A stretch of DNA of 64,000 nucleotides from positions 1 through 64,000 of the forward strand of contig CAYXIO010000018.1 in assembly GCA_964465125.1 (NCBI GenBank), in the 5' to 3' direction. Positions 40,131-49,178 of the stretch are shown piece after piece. Numbering within the stretch: the first letter of the stretch is position 1; every line of letters starts with the position of its first letter. The notes under the pieces were generated by a model that saw only the letters and a list, made by a program, of their open reading frames with translations, had not been told where the DNA came from and did not search any database. This DNA comes from CAYOHG01 sp964465125. GTDB lineage: Bacteria > Planctomycetota > Phycisphaerae > UBA1845 > Fen-1342. The translations under genes and the position numbers were made by a program.

Positions 40131-41016
40131 CCGGATTTCGCTCGGCCGGCATCAGCGGGGACTCTTCCGGCTCCGTCTCGACCACTCCTGAGACGACGGC
40201 GGCGCGCGGCCGCGCGACGGCGGCCGTCGTCACGGGCATGGACTCGATTTCCGCCGCCAGCGCCGCGTAGTCCGTCGCGCCGTGGCTGGCCGGGGCATAG
40301 GCGAAGATCGATCGGCCGAAGCTCGGCGCTTCGGCCAGCTTGATATTCCGGCGAATGCGCGTTTCGAGCACGAACGCCCGATGCCAGGCATCCTCCGGCG
40401 TCGCGTTGGCGAGGAACTGGTCGACGTCGCGGACCACTTCCTGGGCCAGCTTCGTCGCGGTCTCGCACAGGCAGACGACGATGCCGCTGATTCTCAACCC
40501 CGGGTTGAGGTGGGTGCGTACCAGCGTGACGGTTTCGAGCAGCTTGCTGAGTCCCTGCAACGCGAAGAAGTGCGGCTGAAGGGGAATGATGACTTCGTTC
40601 GCCGCGACCAGCGCGTTGATCGACAGCAGGCCGAGCGACGGCGCGCAGTCGAGAATCAGGAAGTCGTAGCTTTCGTGGTAGGCGTCGAGGGCGCGCTGCA
40701 AGCGCAGGTCACGATCCTCGGCCGCCGCCAGCTCAATCTCGGCACCGACCAGGTCGAGGTGGGCCGGAATGACCGTCACGCGCTCGTCGGCGAAGCGCGC
40801 CGTTTCCGCCAGCGGGTCGCCGTTGACCAGCACGTGATAGATGCTCTTGTCGGTCGGTCCGAGTTCGACGCCCAGGTGCATGGTGGCGTGGGCCTGCGGG
40901 TCGGCGTCGATCACCAGCACGCGCTTTCCGTTGCGAGCCAGCGCCGCGGCCACGTTGACGGCGGTGGTCGTCTTGCCCACGCCGCCTTTCTGGTTCAGGA
41001 ATGCGATGGAACGCAT
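40114..41016 (-). CDS. ParA/Soj-family ATPase
   Basis: A 300-residue deviant-Walker ATPase. It starts MRSIAFLNQKGGVGKTTTAVNVAAAL with the signature Lys in KGGVGKT. VLVIDADPQAHATMHLG is the A' motif, YDFLILDCAPSLGLLSINALVAANEVIIPLQPHFFALQGL the Walker B region, and ETRIRRNIKLAEAPSFGRSIFAYAP the C-terminal signature. Typical members drive chromosome or plasmid segregation with ParB, but no parB or parS is visible nearby. The C-terminal 40 residues are Pro/Ala/Glu-rich. The ATG at 41016 gives the canonical N-terminus; an upstream in-frame stretch to 41127 overlaps the modB gene and is unlikely to be used. Confidence 0.92.
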   Translation of the reverse strand: MRSIAFLNQKGGVGKTTTAVNVAAALARNGKRVLVIDADPQAHATMHLGVELGPTDKSIYHVLVNGDPLAETARFADERVTVIPAHLDLVGAEIELAAAEDRDLRLQRALDAYHESYDFLILDCAPSLGLLSINALVAANEVIIPLQPHFFALQGLSKLLETVTLVRTHLNPGLRISGIVVCLCETATKLAQEVVRDVDQFLANATPEDAWHRAFVLETRIRRNIKLAEAPSFGRSIFAYAPASHGATDYAALAAEIESMPVTTAAVARPRAAVVSGVVETEPEESPLMPAERNPDVGLE

Positions 41017-41107
41017 GGGCTTGAGTATACGCGGAGCAGGACGTTGCGGCGCGACAACTCGTTTGCCGCCGACTTGCTGCTCGGCCGAATGCGCAAGCGG
41101 CGGCGGC

Positions 41108-41758
41108 TCAGGTTTCGCTCCTGACACTCGCCCGGTTGATCAGCGCGAGCAGAACGAAGCAGATGCCGATCAGGACGAGGACGATCGGAAGCGCGCGGCT
41201 CATGTCGCCCTGCTCGTAGGCCGAGTAAACGGCAATCGGCATGGTGAGCCGCCCGGGGTTCCAGCCGAACACCATGACCGTGGCGCCGAATTCTCCCAGC
41301 GCCCGGGCGAAGCAGAGCGCGATCCCGCCGTAGATTCCGTTGGCGGCGACCGGCAGGCTGACGTGCCAGAACGTCTGGGTTCGCGAAGCTCCGAGCAAGG
41401 CGGCCATCTCGATCATCTGGGGGTCGATCGCGCGGAAGGCGGATTTCGCCGGCAGGTAGAGCAGCGGGAAGGAGACGACCGCCGCCGCCAGCACGGCGCC
41501 TTCGACGCGGAACAGCGGGGTGTAGCCGAACGCGTCCGACAGCCAGCTCCCCAGCAGCCCGCGCGCCCCGAAGAGCACGACCAGCGCGTAGCCGACGACC
41601 GTCGGCGGCAGCACCAGCGGCAGTGTGAGGATCGTCTCGATCGCGCTTTGCCCGCGAAAGTGAGCGCGCGACAAGCGATGCGCCAGCGGAATCGCGACCA
41701 GCGCGGCCAGCACCGTCGCCGAGGACGCCACAATCAGCGATAGAAGGACTGGACTCAC
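41108..41758 (-). CDS. modB: molybdate ABC transporter permease
   Basis: A 216-residue inner-membrane permease with about five membrane helices. Family blocks include LVAIPLAHRLSRAHFRGQSAIETILTLPLVLPPTVVGYALVVLFG and the EAA loop (MIEMAALLGASRTQTFWHVSLPVAANGIYGG), followed by ALGEFGATVMVFGW, typical of ModB. GTG 41758 overlaps the modA stop by 4 bp (GTGA). No ATPase gene (modC) follows: the next gene on this strand is parA. Molybdate versus tungstate cannot be told apart. Confidence 0.93.
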   Translation of the reverse strand: MSPVLLSLIVASSATVLAALVAIPLAHRLSRAHFRGQSAIETILTLPLVLPPTVVGYALVVLFGARGLLGSWLSDAFGYTPLFRVEGAVLAAAVVSFPLLYLPAKSAFRAIDPQMIEMAALLGASRTQTFWHVSLPVAANGIYGGIALCFARALGEFGATVMVFGWNPGRLTMPIAVYSAYEQGDMSRALPIVLVLIGICFVLLALINRASVRSET

Positions 41759-42600
41759 GGAGGCGGCTCGTTGCCTGAGGGCGCCGAGGTCGGTTGCGTG
41801 CCGGCGGCGCGCGGTTCCGCGCCGGACGGAACGCAGAAGCCGAACCGCTCGAAGCGGCGCGCCGTTCGCGGCCCATTCAGGTACTCCATGAACTCCGCGC
41901 CGACCGGCTTCCGCCGGCTTGATTTCATGACTACGGCACAGTATTCGATCGGCCGGTGCCAAGCGGGGTCGGCCGTGGCCACGATGACCACGCGCTGCGG
42001 ATCGGCAAGCGCGTCGGTTGCGTAGACGATCCCAGCCTGGACCTCGCCGCGCGCCACGTAATCCAGCACCTGTCGGACGTTCGAGCCGTACGTCAGCCGC
42101 GTCTGTAACGGGTCGAGCAGATGCAGGGTTTCCAGCGTCTGCCGCGCATACAGACCCGCCGGCACCGTGCCCGGCGATCCGATCGCCACGCGGCCGACGG
42201 CCGGATCGGCAAGCTGCTGGAAGCCGTGCAGCGTCGATCCGTCGTTGCGCGGAACGATCAGCACGAGCCGGTTGCCGGCGAAGACCCTGCGTCCGAGCGG
42301 TGCGACCAGCCCCTCATTCTCCAGAGCGTCGATCTGCTCGTGCGCCGCGGACAGGAACACGTCGATGGGCGCCCCGTTGCGCAGTTGGGCCATCAGTTGT
42401 CCCGAGGAGCCGAACGATGGCACCAGCCTTGTGCCGGTTTCCTTCCTGAAATCGATCCCGATCGACTCCAGCGCGGCGCGCAGGCTGATGGCCGCCGCAA
42501 CGCGAAGCTCGTCGTACGCGTACGCGCCGGCGGCTCCCGCACCGAGCGTCAGCAACAGCAGTGCGACGGCGACCTGCGCTCGGCGCGGCGTCCCCGGCAT
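41755..42600 (-). CDS. modA: molybdate ABC transporter substrate-binding protein
   Basis: A 281-residue periplasmic binding protein. The signal peptide (QVAVALLLLTLGAGAAGAYA) precedes LRVAAAISLRAALESIGIDFRKETGTRLVPSFGSSGQLMAQLRNGAPIDVFLSAA, the ModA oxyanion pocket (Ser in AAISL and FGSSG). GRVAIGSPGTVPAGLYARQTL, GSNVRQVLDYVARGEVQAGIVYATDA and an ending near MEYLNGP follow. The last 35 residues are Pro/Ala-rich and beyond the usual domain. The ATG at 42600 has GAGGT upstream. It is coupled to modB and divergent from an MBOAT gene. Confidence 0.94.
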   Translation of the reverse strand: MPGTPRRAQVAVALLLLTLGAGAAGAYAYDELRVAAAISLRAALESIGIDFRKETGTRLVPSFGSSGQLMAQLRNGAPIDVFLSAAHEQIDALENEGLVAPLGRRVFAGNRLVLIVPRNDGSTLHGFQQLADPAVGRVAIGSPGTVPAGLYARQTLETLHLLDPLQTRLTYGSNVRQVLDYVARGEVQAGIVYATDALADPQRVVIVATADPAWHRPIEYCAVVMKSSRRKPVGAEFMEYLNGPRTARRFERFGFCVPSGAEPRAAGTQPTSAPSGNEPPP

Positions 42601-42791
42601 GCTCGACCTCGTCGTTTGACGGCAGCCCTTCGGCTTACGTCGCGATCCCCATGGCGCGCGGCTCCGTCGGCCTTCCGCGATCTCAGGTCGCCGCGCCCTC
42701 CGCTCATCGTATCCCCGCGCAGCATCCCGCGCCGATGGCGGCTCCCTTGCGTTCGCAAGGTCAGACTGTACGGTACCCGCCGCGGACCCGG

Positions 42792-44315
42792 ATGCGTCCT
42801 GTTCAGCGGGGTTTTCGACTGACGCACGTGGCGACACTTGCCGACTGGAGTACGGTCTTCGCGGACCTGTCGGACCGACTGCTGGCGCCGCTGCGCCAGG
42901 TGGACTGGTCCGACGGGCGCGGCTTCTGGCTCGGCGTGCTGCTGGACGACCGCTTCCTGGTCGCGTGGGCGATTCCCTTCACGATCGCCCTGTTGATGAT
43001 TCCGCCGCGGTATCTGCGGCAGGCGATCGTCGCCGGAGGTCTTGCATTCCTGGTCGGCGTTTTCGGTGTGCTCTACGCGGGGTTCTGGATTCTGCTCGTG
43101 CTGGGGCTGCATCGCCTAAGCGAGGTCTTCGCGCGCGAGGTTCGCCGAACGGACGTAGCCCCGTGGGCGCCGCCGCTGGCGGCCGGCGCGATTCTCACGG
43201 GCGGCTACTTCGCGTCGTTCTTCATTGCCCGCATTCCGCTGCCGGAGGATTGGAACGCCTGGCTCTACCAGCACGTGCCCTGGGTGTTTCCGCTCGGGCT
43301 GCGCGGGCTGGGCTGGGAGCCGGACTGGCGCGCGTGGCTGCCGGCGGAACTTCGGCGGGGTCCACCGCCGCTGCTGGCGAGCCTCTTCTGGAATCCGCAC
43401 AACATCGGGACGGCCTACGTCGCGATTCGGATGCTGCACTACTTTTCTGAGATTCGCCGCGGAACGCTGCCGCCCGAGCGCCGCAGCCGGCTGAACTTCG
43501 TGTCGTACCTGTGCTACGCGCCGGCGCTGATGCAGGGACCGATCGAGCGCTTCGACCGCTTCCACGACGAGCTTTCGAGCTGCGCGTCGCGTCGCGGCTG
43601 GCACCAGCTCTCGCCGGCGCTGGCGCGAATCGCGCTCGGCTACTTCAAGAGCCTCGTTTCGACCGTGTACTTCATGCCGCTGATGCGCAGCGAGTACCTC
43701 TCGGGCCGATACTGGCAGCATCCCGAGCAGATCGAGAGCACCTGGTTTCTCTATTTCGGGCCGTACATCCACATTCTCTGGCTCTATCTGGAATTCAGCG
43801 GGTACTGCGACATCAGCGCCGGACTGGGGCGCCTGCTCGGCTATCGGCAGGTCGAGAATTTCGCCATGCCCTGGATCGCCCGCAGCCTGCGCGAGTTCTG
43901 GCGGCGCTGGCACATCAGCCTGTCGACGCTGCTGCGCGACTACATCTACATCCCGCTCGGGGGCAATCGCGGCCGCGTCACGCTCCACCTGTGTGTGACC
44001 TTTGCGTTGATCGGCATCTGGCATGCCCCGCAGCTCCAGCTCCTGGCCTGGGGCTTCCTGATGGGCGCGATGCTCTCCCTCAATCAGCGCTGGGTCGCGT
44101 GGATGAAGCACCTGGATGAGCAGCCCGCAGCGCGGCTCGCGCACGTCCGCCGCGCCTGGCTGAAGCTCCGGCCGCTGCCGCAGTTGCTTTCCTGGGCGCT
44201 GACGCAGCATTGCTTCGCCCACTCGCTGCTGCTGTTCTTCGGCGGCAACGCGATCTTCTCGGTGACCGCGGAGTTGCTGCGCCGCCTGGCGGCTGCGCTG
44301 GGCTGGGGCGGCTAG
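42792..44315 (+). CDS. MBOAT-family membrane O-acyltransferase (AlgI/DltB-like)
   Basis: A 507-residue polytopic membrane protein. The catalytic His lies in FALIGIWHAPQLQLLAWG. The MBOAT core shows RRSRLNFVSYLCYAPALMQGPIERFDRF, LYLEFSGYCDISAGLGRLLGY and NFAMPWIARSLREFWRRWHISLSTLLRDYIYIPLGGNRG, the family's most conserved stretch. It would transfer acyl (often acetyl) groups to an exported polysaccharide or teichoic-acid-like polymer. ATG 42792 is used; GTG 42828 is an alternative and neither has a good ribosome site. A glycosyltransferase gene follows 47 bp later, consistent with polysaccharide decoration; no SGNH/AlgX-like partner is adjacent. Confidence 0.9.
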   Translation: MRPVQRGFRLTHVATLADWSTVFADLSDRLLAPLRQVDWSDGRGFWLGVLLDDRFLVAWAIPFTIALLMIPPRYLRQAIVAGGLAFLVGVFGVLYAGFWILLVLGLHRLSEVFAREVRRTDVAPWAPPLAAGAILTGGYFASFFIARIPLPEDWNAWLYQHVPWVFPLGLRGLGWEPDWRAWLPAELRRGPPPLLASLFWNPHNIGTAYVAIRMLHYFSEIRRGTLPPERRSRLNFVSYLCYAPALMQGPIERFDRFHDELSSCASRRGWHQLSPALARIALGYFKSLVSTVYFMPLMRSEYLSGRYWQHPEQIESTWFLYFGPYIHILWLYLEFSGYCDISAGLGRLLGYRQVENFAMPWIARSLREFWRRWHISLSTLLRDYIYIPLGGNRGRVTLHLCVTFALIGIWHAPQLQLLAWGFLMGAMLSLNQRWVAWMKHLDEQPAARLAHVRRAWLKLRPLPQLLSWALTQHCFAHSLLLFFGGNAIFSVTAELLRRLAAALGWGG

Positions 44316-44362
44316 TCGCGGGGCTCGCGATCCGACTCGCAAGCAAGTACCGTGTGGCCGGC

Positions 44363-45700
44363 ATGCACGTGCTCTTCGCGACGATGCAGTTCGGACGTGG
44401 CTACGGGCAGGGAGCGGAGCGCTACCTGCGATTGCTGGCCGAGGGGCTCAGCGCGCTGGGGCACCAGGCCACCGTGCTGGCGGGCGACCCGGAGCAGCGC
44501 GGTGCGTCCCTGCCGCTGGGGGCGCCGGTCGAGGGGCGGCCGCGGACGCTGGCCTATCCGTCGCAGGGCTGGATGGCGATTCAGGGGTTGCCGCCGGCGA
44601 CTCTGGTGCCGCTGCTGCGCGAATTGCGTCCCGACCTGGTTCACGTCGTCAATCCGGGCCACATCGGCTTGGGGTTACTGGAAGCCGGCCAAGTCGCGGG
44701 AATCCCGGTCGTCGTGACCGTGGTTGACTTCTGGTGGCTCTGCCCCAAACACACGCTCTGGCATTCGAGCGGGCGGAACTGCACCGGTGACGTCTCGTGG
44801 CGCGAGTGCCTGGCCTGCATTGCTGCCGAGCGCGAGCAAAGCTGGCGACAGGTGCTCGCGCGCCTGCCGGGGGTTCGAACGACCGTCCTGCCGGTGTTGT
44901 ACCAGGCGCGCTGGGCCAGCCGGGGCGTGCGAGCGGACGAGCGCCGCCGCTGGCGCCGACGGCGCGAATGGGTGCTGGGCGAGCTCAACCGCGCCGCCGC
45001 GGTGATCGTTCTGTCTCGCACCGCCGAGCAGGTTCTCGGGCCGGCGCTGCGCGGTCCGCGCGTGGCCCGCATCACCAACGGCTTGGAGCCGCACTGGTTC
45101 GAGCCGACCAACGAAGCTCGGCCGGCGGTCGCGACCGGCGAGGGCGGAACGACGATCGGATTTGCGGGTGCGCTGGCGCCGCACAAGGGGCCGCACGTAC
45201 TGCTTGAAGCGGCGCGGCGGCTCGACTGGCCGAGATTGAAACTGCGGCTGGCCGGACGATTCTCCGACGCGATCTATGAGCAGGCGCTGCGGCGGCTTGG
45301 CGATCGACGATCGGTGGATTTCGTCGGCGCACTGCCCGCCAGGCAGATGCCCGAGTTCCTTCGACGCCTCGACGTGCTGGTGGTCCCGAGTTTGTGGCTG
45401 GAAAACGTGCCGATGATCGTCCTGGAAGCGCAGGCCTGCGGCACTCCAGTGCTCGTGTCCGACGTGGGCGGCATCCGCGAGATCGTGAAGGATCCGATGG
45501 CGCGGTTTCGCGCGGGGTCGGCGGAGGACCTGGCGCGTTGCCTGGAAGCCTGGCGCGCGAGCGGCGGCGCTTCGGTGCGACCGCGCGTACCGACCGTGGA
45601 TGAGATGGTCGCGCATACGCTGGCGGTCTATCAGGAGGTCGTTGCCGCTTCGGCTTCCGGCTCGGAGTCGCGCGCGGTACGCTCCTCGCCCCGCGGATGA
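44363..45700 (+). CDS. family 4 glycosyltransferase
   Basis: A 445-residue GT-B glycosyltransferase. MHVLFATMQFGRGYGQGAERYLRLLAEGLSALGHQATVLAG is the acceptor-side N-terminus. VVVTVVDFWWLCPKHTLWHSSGRNCTG and ECLACI contain a Cys cluster seen in some GT4 proteins. The donor domain has IGFAGALAPHKGPHVLLEAARRL, VDFVGALPARQMPEFLRRLDVLVVPSLWLENVPMIVLEAQACGTPVLVSDVGGIREIV, which holds the E-x7-E motif. It is most likely a cytoplasmic sugar transferase for a surface polysaccharide together with the upstream MBOAT protein. Confidence 0.9.
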   Translation: MHVLFATMQFGRGYGQGAERYLRLLAEGLSALGHQATVLAGDPEQRGASLPLGAPVEGRPRTLAYPSQGWMAIQGLPPATLVPLLRELRPDLVHVVNPGHIGLGLLEAGQVAGIPVVVTVVDFWWLCPKHTLWHSSGRNCTGDVSWRECLACIAAEREQSWRQVLARLPGVRTTVLPVLYQARWASRGVRADERRRWRRRREWVLGELNRAAAVIVLSRTAEQVLGPALRGPRVARITNGLEPHWFEPTNEARPAVATGEGGTTIGFAGALAPHKGPHVLLEAARRLDWPRLKLRLAGRFSDAIYEQALRRLGDRRSVDFVGALPARQMPEFLRRLDVLVVPSLWLENVPMIVLEAQACGTPVLVSDVGGIREIVKDPMARFRAGSAEDLARCLEAWRASGGASVRPRVPTVDEMVAHTLAVYQEVVAASASGSESRAVRSSPRG

Positions 45701-45730
45701 GAACGGGCCGGGGATCAGAAAGGGTGACGG

Positions 45731-47221
45731 ATGCGATCGAACGGTACGCGGTTCGAGTTTGGTGCGGCGCCGCGCAGCGGGGTGCTTGGGCAGGTCCTGT
45801 TGGTCCCGCTGCCCAGCGCGCCGCATCCGCCGCTGCCGCTGCTGCGGGCGGTTGACGCCCTGTGTGACGATTCGATCTCGCGGCTGGTCGATGCGGCGGC
45901 GGTGTCTGAGGAAGTCGGACAACTGACTCACAGCGTATCGGCAGGGCGCATTCCGCGCGTGCTCGTGGCGAGCCTGGGCGACAATGACAAGCTTGACGGC
46001 GAGGCGTTGCGCACCGTCGGCGGGAAAGTCGCTGCCTGGCTGATCGCGCAGCGCGTTTCGGAAGCCACCCTGTGGCTCGGCGGACTCGCGCCGTGCGCGG
46101 TGGAAAACACGGTCGGCGAGTTTCTGCTCGGCATGATGCTGGCGGGCTTCCGCTTCAACGAGTACCGCGCCGCCGACCGAAAGACCCCCGCGCGCATCCG
46201 CATCGCGCTGCGGGCCCCCGAAAGCGCCCAAGTGAGCGCGGCGAACGAGGCCGCCCGCACGGCGTCGATCGTCGCCGACGCGGTCGCCACCTGTAAACGC
46301 CTGGGGCACCTGCCGCCGAACGCGCTGCACCCGGCCTCGCTGCCCGACGAAGTCCGCGCGCTGGCACGCCGCGCCAAACTCAAGTGCGAGGTTCTGAACG
46401 TCCCCGCGCTGCGGAAACTCGGCATGAACGGGCTGCTGTCGGTCGGCGTCGGCTCGCAGCACCCGCCTTGTCTGATTCGGCTCGAATATCGCGGCGCGCC
46501 GCGGGCCGGAACGGAGGTCGTGCTGGTCGGGAAGACCATCACGTTCGACACCGGCGGCTACTCGATCAAGACCGCCGACGGCATGGAGAAGATGAAATTC
46601 GACATGTGCGGCGGCGCGACGGTCGTGGGCGTGATGCAGGCGGCCGCGGCGCTGCGCGTGAGGTGCAATCTGATCGGGCTGCTGGCGGTGGCGGAGAACG
46701 CGGTCAGCGGCGCGGCGTACAAGCCCGGCGACATTCTTCGCGTGGCCAGCGGCAAGACGGTCGAGATCACGAATACTGACGCGGAAGGTCGCCTCGTGCT
46801 CGCGGACGCGCTCTGGTATGCCCAGAAGCACTGCAAGCCGACCGCGCTGATCAACCTGGCGACGCTGACGGGAGGGGCGGTGCTGGCGCTGGGTCGCGAG
46901 GCCGCCTGCCTGATGGGCAATAACGACGAATTGGCCGGCGCGCTGGGCGAGAGCGGCCGCCGCACACGCGAGCGCCTCTGGCGCCTGCCGCTGTGGGACG
47001 AGTATCGCGATCTCATCAAGGGGCAGGACGCGGACATTCGGAATTCCGGCAGCAAGCGCCAGGCGCTGACGATCGTCGGAGGCATGTTCCTCAAGGAATT
47101 CGTGCAGGATGCCACGCCCTGGGCGCACCTGGACATCGCGGCAACCGCCACGGACGAGGGTGGCCGCGCGACCGGTTTCGGCGTGCGATTGCTGCTCGAC
47201 TTCCTGACGAACCGACCGTAG
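45731..47221 (+). CDS. pepA: leucyl aminopeptidase (M17)
   Basis: A 496-residue dizinc aminopeptidase releasing N-terminal residues from peptides. The N-terminal macro-like domain is weakly conserved. The catalytic domain contains LVGKTITFDTGGYSIKTADGMEKMKFDMCGGATVVG (metal-binding Lys and Asp residues, and the catalytic Lys in SIK) and NTDAEGRLVLADALWYAQ (Asp, Glu and the catalytic Arg), then LTGGAVLALG and HLDIAATATDEGGRATGFGVRLL. All metal ligands seem to be present. It ends with TAG. It is followed by folE on the same strand. Confidence 0.95.
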   Translation: MRSNGTRFEFGAAPRSGVLGQVLLVPLPSAPHPPLPLLRAVDALCDDSISRLVDAAAVSEEVGQLTHSVSAGRIPRVLVASLGDNDKLDGEALRTVGGKVAAWLIAQRVSEATLWLGGLAPCAVENTVGEFLLGMMLAGFRFNEYRAADRKTPARIRIALRAPESAQVSAANEAARTASIVADAVATCKRLGHLPPNALHPASLPDEVRALARRAKLKCEVLNVPALRKLGMNGLLSVGVGSQHPPCLIRLEYRGAPRAGTEVVLVGKTITFDTGGYSIKTADGMEKMKFDMCGGATVVGVMQAAAALRVRCNLIGLLAVAENAVSGAAYKPGDILRVASGKTVEITNTDAEGRLVLADALWYAQKHCKPTALINLATLTGGAVLALGREAACLMGNNDELAGALGESGRRTRERLWRLPLWDEYRDLIKGQDADIRNSGSKRQALTIVGGMFLKEFVQDATPWAHLDIAATATDEGGRATGFGVRLLLDFLTNRP

Positions 47222-47283
47222 CGGCGGAACTCGGAGCCGGCGCGCGGCGCGGCGGCGATCGCGTCACATGGGGGGTTCACGCC

Positions 47284-47877
47284 ATGGCCAGATCCAGGAG
47301 CGGAGCTCGCATCAAGGTCGACCTGTCTCGGATCGAGCGCGCGGTGCGCGAAATCCTGCTGGCGGTCGGTGAGGATCCGGATCGCGACGGGCTGAAGAAG
47401 ACGCCCGCCCGGGTGGCGCGGATGTACGCGGAGATGTTTCGCGGGTTGTCCGAAGACCCGGCCCAGCACCTCGAAACGACTTTTGACGAGGACCACCACG
47501 AGCTCGTGGCGCTGCGCGACATTCCTTTCAACAGCATGTGCGAGCACCACCTGATGCCGTTCGTGGGGCGGGCCCACATCGCCTACATTCCGGGCGGCAA
47601 GATCGTCGGACTCTCCAAGCTGGCCAGGATCGTCGACGCGTATGCGGCCCGCCCGCAGGTGCAGGAGCGCCTCACCACGCAGATCGCCGACCTGCTTGCG
47701 AAGAAGGTGCACGTTCAGGGCTGCGCCGTCGTGCTCGAGGCGGAGCACACCTGCATGACCTGCCGGGGAGTCCGCAAGCCGGGCAGCATGATGGTGACCT
47801 CCGCGCTGCGCGGTTCGATGCACACCAACGCCAGCACCCGCGCCGAGGCGCTGTCCCTGCTGCACCAGCCGCGCTGA
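47284..47877 (+). CDS. folE: GTP cyclohydrolase I
   Basis: A 197-residue zinc enzyme converting GTP to 7,8-dihydroneopterin triphosphate at the start of folate/pterin synthesis. Motifs include DGLKKTPARVARMYAEMF, FNSMCEHHLMPFVGRAHIAYIP (zinc Cys and catalytic His), IVGLSKLARIVDAYAARPQVQERLTTQIAD and VVLEAEHTCMTCRGV (zinc Cys). Length and motifs are normal. The ATG at 47284 follows a G-rich ribosome site. The pterin could also serve molybdopterin or queuosine-related routes, but no such genes are adjacent. Confidence 0.96.
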   Translation: MARSRSGARIKVDLSRIERAVREILLAVGEDPDRDGLKKTPARVARMYAEMFRGLSEDPAQHLETTFDEDHHELVALRDIPFNSMCEHHLMPFVGRAHIAYIPGGKIVGLSKLARIVDAYAARPQVQERLTTQIADLLAKKVHVQGCAVVLEAEHTCMTCRGVRKPGSMMVTSALRGSMHTNASTRAEALSLLHQPR

Positions 47878-47911
47878 GCACCCCCGGCATCCCACGCCGC
47901 ACGGCCGGCCC

Positions 47912-49048
47912 TCAATCGCGCTGAAGCAGCACGATGAACGCGGTCGCGCGGGGGTCGCTGGCGATCACCACCACCGGCGTCTCGTCGGTCGGCACGAACT
48001 CGTAGTCGAGCACGTCCGTGGCGCCGACCACGCGCCCGGCGTCGTCGAGAAACAAGTACCGCAACTGCGCATCGTGCTTGCGGCCCAGCGAGCGAACATC
48101 CACCTCCACGCGCATGCGGTCGTCGCTGGTTCGCGTCGACCGTACTACGTGAACGCCGAAGCGCTCGCGGGTCTTCTCGTCCAGGAAGATCAACAGCCCC
48201 GTGGGCGTCAGCAATGTGAGGCCGCGATAGGGATCGGGCAGACGCCGACAGCGCGCCGCGAGGATCGCCGGATCGTCGTCCATGTCCAGCTCTTCGGGCA
48301 ACGGCTCGTCGGCGGGTGCTTCGCTGTCCTCCGGCGGGTCGGCCTGCTCGGCGACCAGCGCCGGTCTGCGGCGCTCGGGCGCTTCGCGTTGAATCTCCGG
48401 CGGCGCGAGTACGGCCTCGCCGCGCGCGCGCGGCTCCGAGGCGGGTTCGGTCTCGGTCGGCGCCGGCAGTTCCGGGCCGGCGGCCGCCGCGCCGGCACTT
48501 TCCGCCGATGGAACCGGGGCCGCGAGCGTCGCCCGGCGGGCCGGGATGTCCATGGAAAACGCGACGACGTTCTGGGTCGAGTGCTCGTCGGTCACGCTGA
48601 AGATCACGTCGCGGCGAGCCGCTTCGTCGGGGCTGGGTTCGATGCGTACAGCCGAGGTCAGCCGCATCGGGCGGTTCGGGTTTCGCACGATCCGCACCGA
48701 TCCGCGCATGCGATCGTTGATGCCGTCGACCAGCGCGCCGGCCAGCTCGCGTGCCTCGCGCAGCGTCTCAACGTCTTGCGCGAACGCCCGCGGCGCGTTG
48801 ATCTCGACCGGCAGACGGAAGCCTTCCTGCGAAAGCCGCGTCGAGAGCCGCTCGGCGACCCGCCCGGCGTACTCGTCGAATTCGGCCTCGCTGAACGGTC
48901 CGATCCGCTCGGTAAAGCGCGTCGCCGTCGGCGTGGGCGCCTGGCAGCCGCCCATCAGCAGCGTGGCCAGCGCCAGCCAGACTCCGCTCCGCCCCAGCCA
49001 GATTCCCCGCGCGTTCGACGTGTCGGGGATTGTGAATTCGGGTTTCAT
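47912..49048 (-). CDS. lipoprotein of unknown function
   Basis: A 378-residue protein with a lipoprotein signal (VWLALATLLMGGC, lipid-accepting Cys). The N-terminal domain (about 45-170) has FTERIGPFSEAEFDEYAGRVAERLSTRLSQEGFRLPVEINAPR and RGSVRIVRNPNRPMRLTSAVRIEP, resembling LpoB-like or DUF-type periplasmic domains. A long Pro/Glu/Ala linker (about 195-275) follows, then a C-terminal beta domain (LRYLFLDDAGRVVGATDVLDYEFVPTDETPVVVIASDPRATAFIVLLQRD) resembling the YcfL/DUF1425 lipoprotein group. The ATG at 49048 has AGGA upstream. Convergent with folE and divergent from hflX. Confidence 0.6.
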   Translation of the reverse strand: MKPEFTIPDTSNARGIWLGRSGVWLALATLLMGGCQAPTPTATRFTERIGPFSEAEFDEYAGRVAERLSTRLSQEGFRLPVEINAPRAFAQDVETLREARELAGALVDGINDRMRGSVRIVRNPNRPMRLTSAVRIEPSPDEAARRDVIFSVTDEHSTQNVVAFSMDIPARRATLAAPVPSAESAGAAAAGPELPAPTETEPASEPRARGEAVLAPPEIQREAPERRRPALVAEQADPPEDSEAPADEPLPEELDMDDDPAILAARCRRLPDPYRGLTLLTPTGLLIFLDEKTRERFGVHVVRSTRTSDDRMRVEVDVRSLGRKHDAQLRYLFLDDAGRVVGATDVLDYEFVPTDETPVVVIASDPRATAFIVLLQRD

Positions 49049-49178
49049 GTTCGTCCTGATTGCGCGCCCCCCGCCAGCGCGGCTTCGCGGACCTTGCCGC
49101 TCCAGGTGCCGCCGCGCTTTCGCGCCCCTGCCCCCTATCATATCAGGAATTGCGGCTCAGCCGGTATGATGAGGGCCT

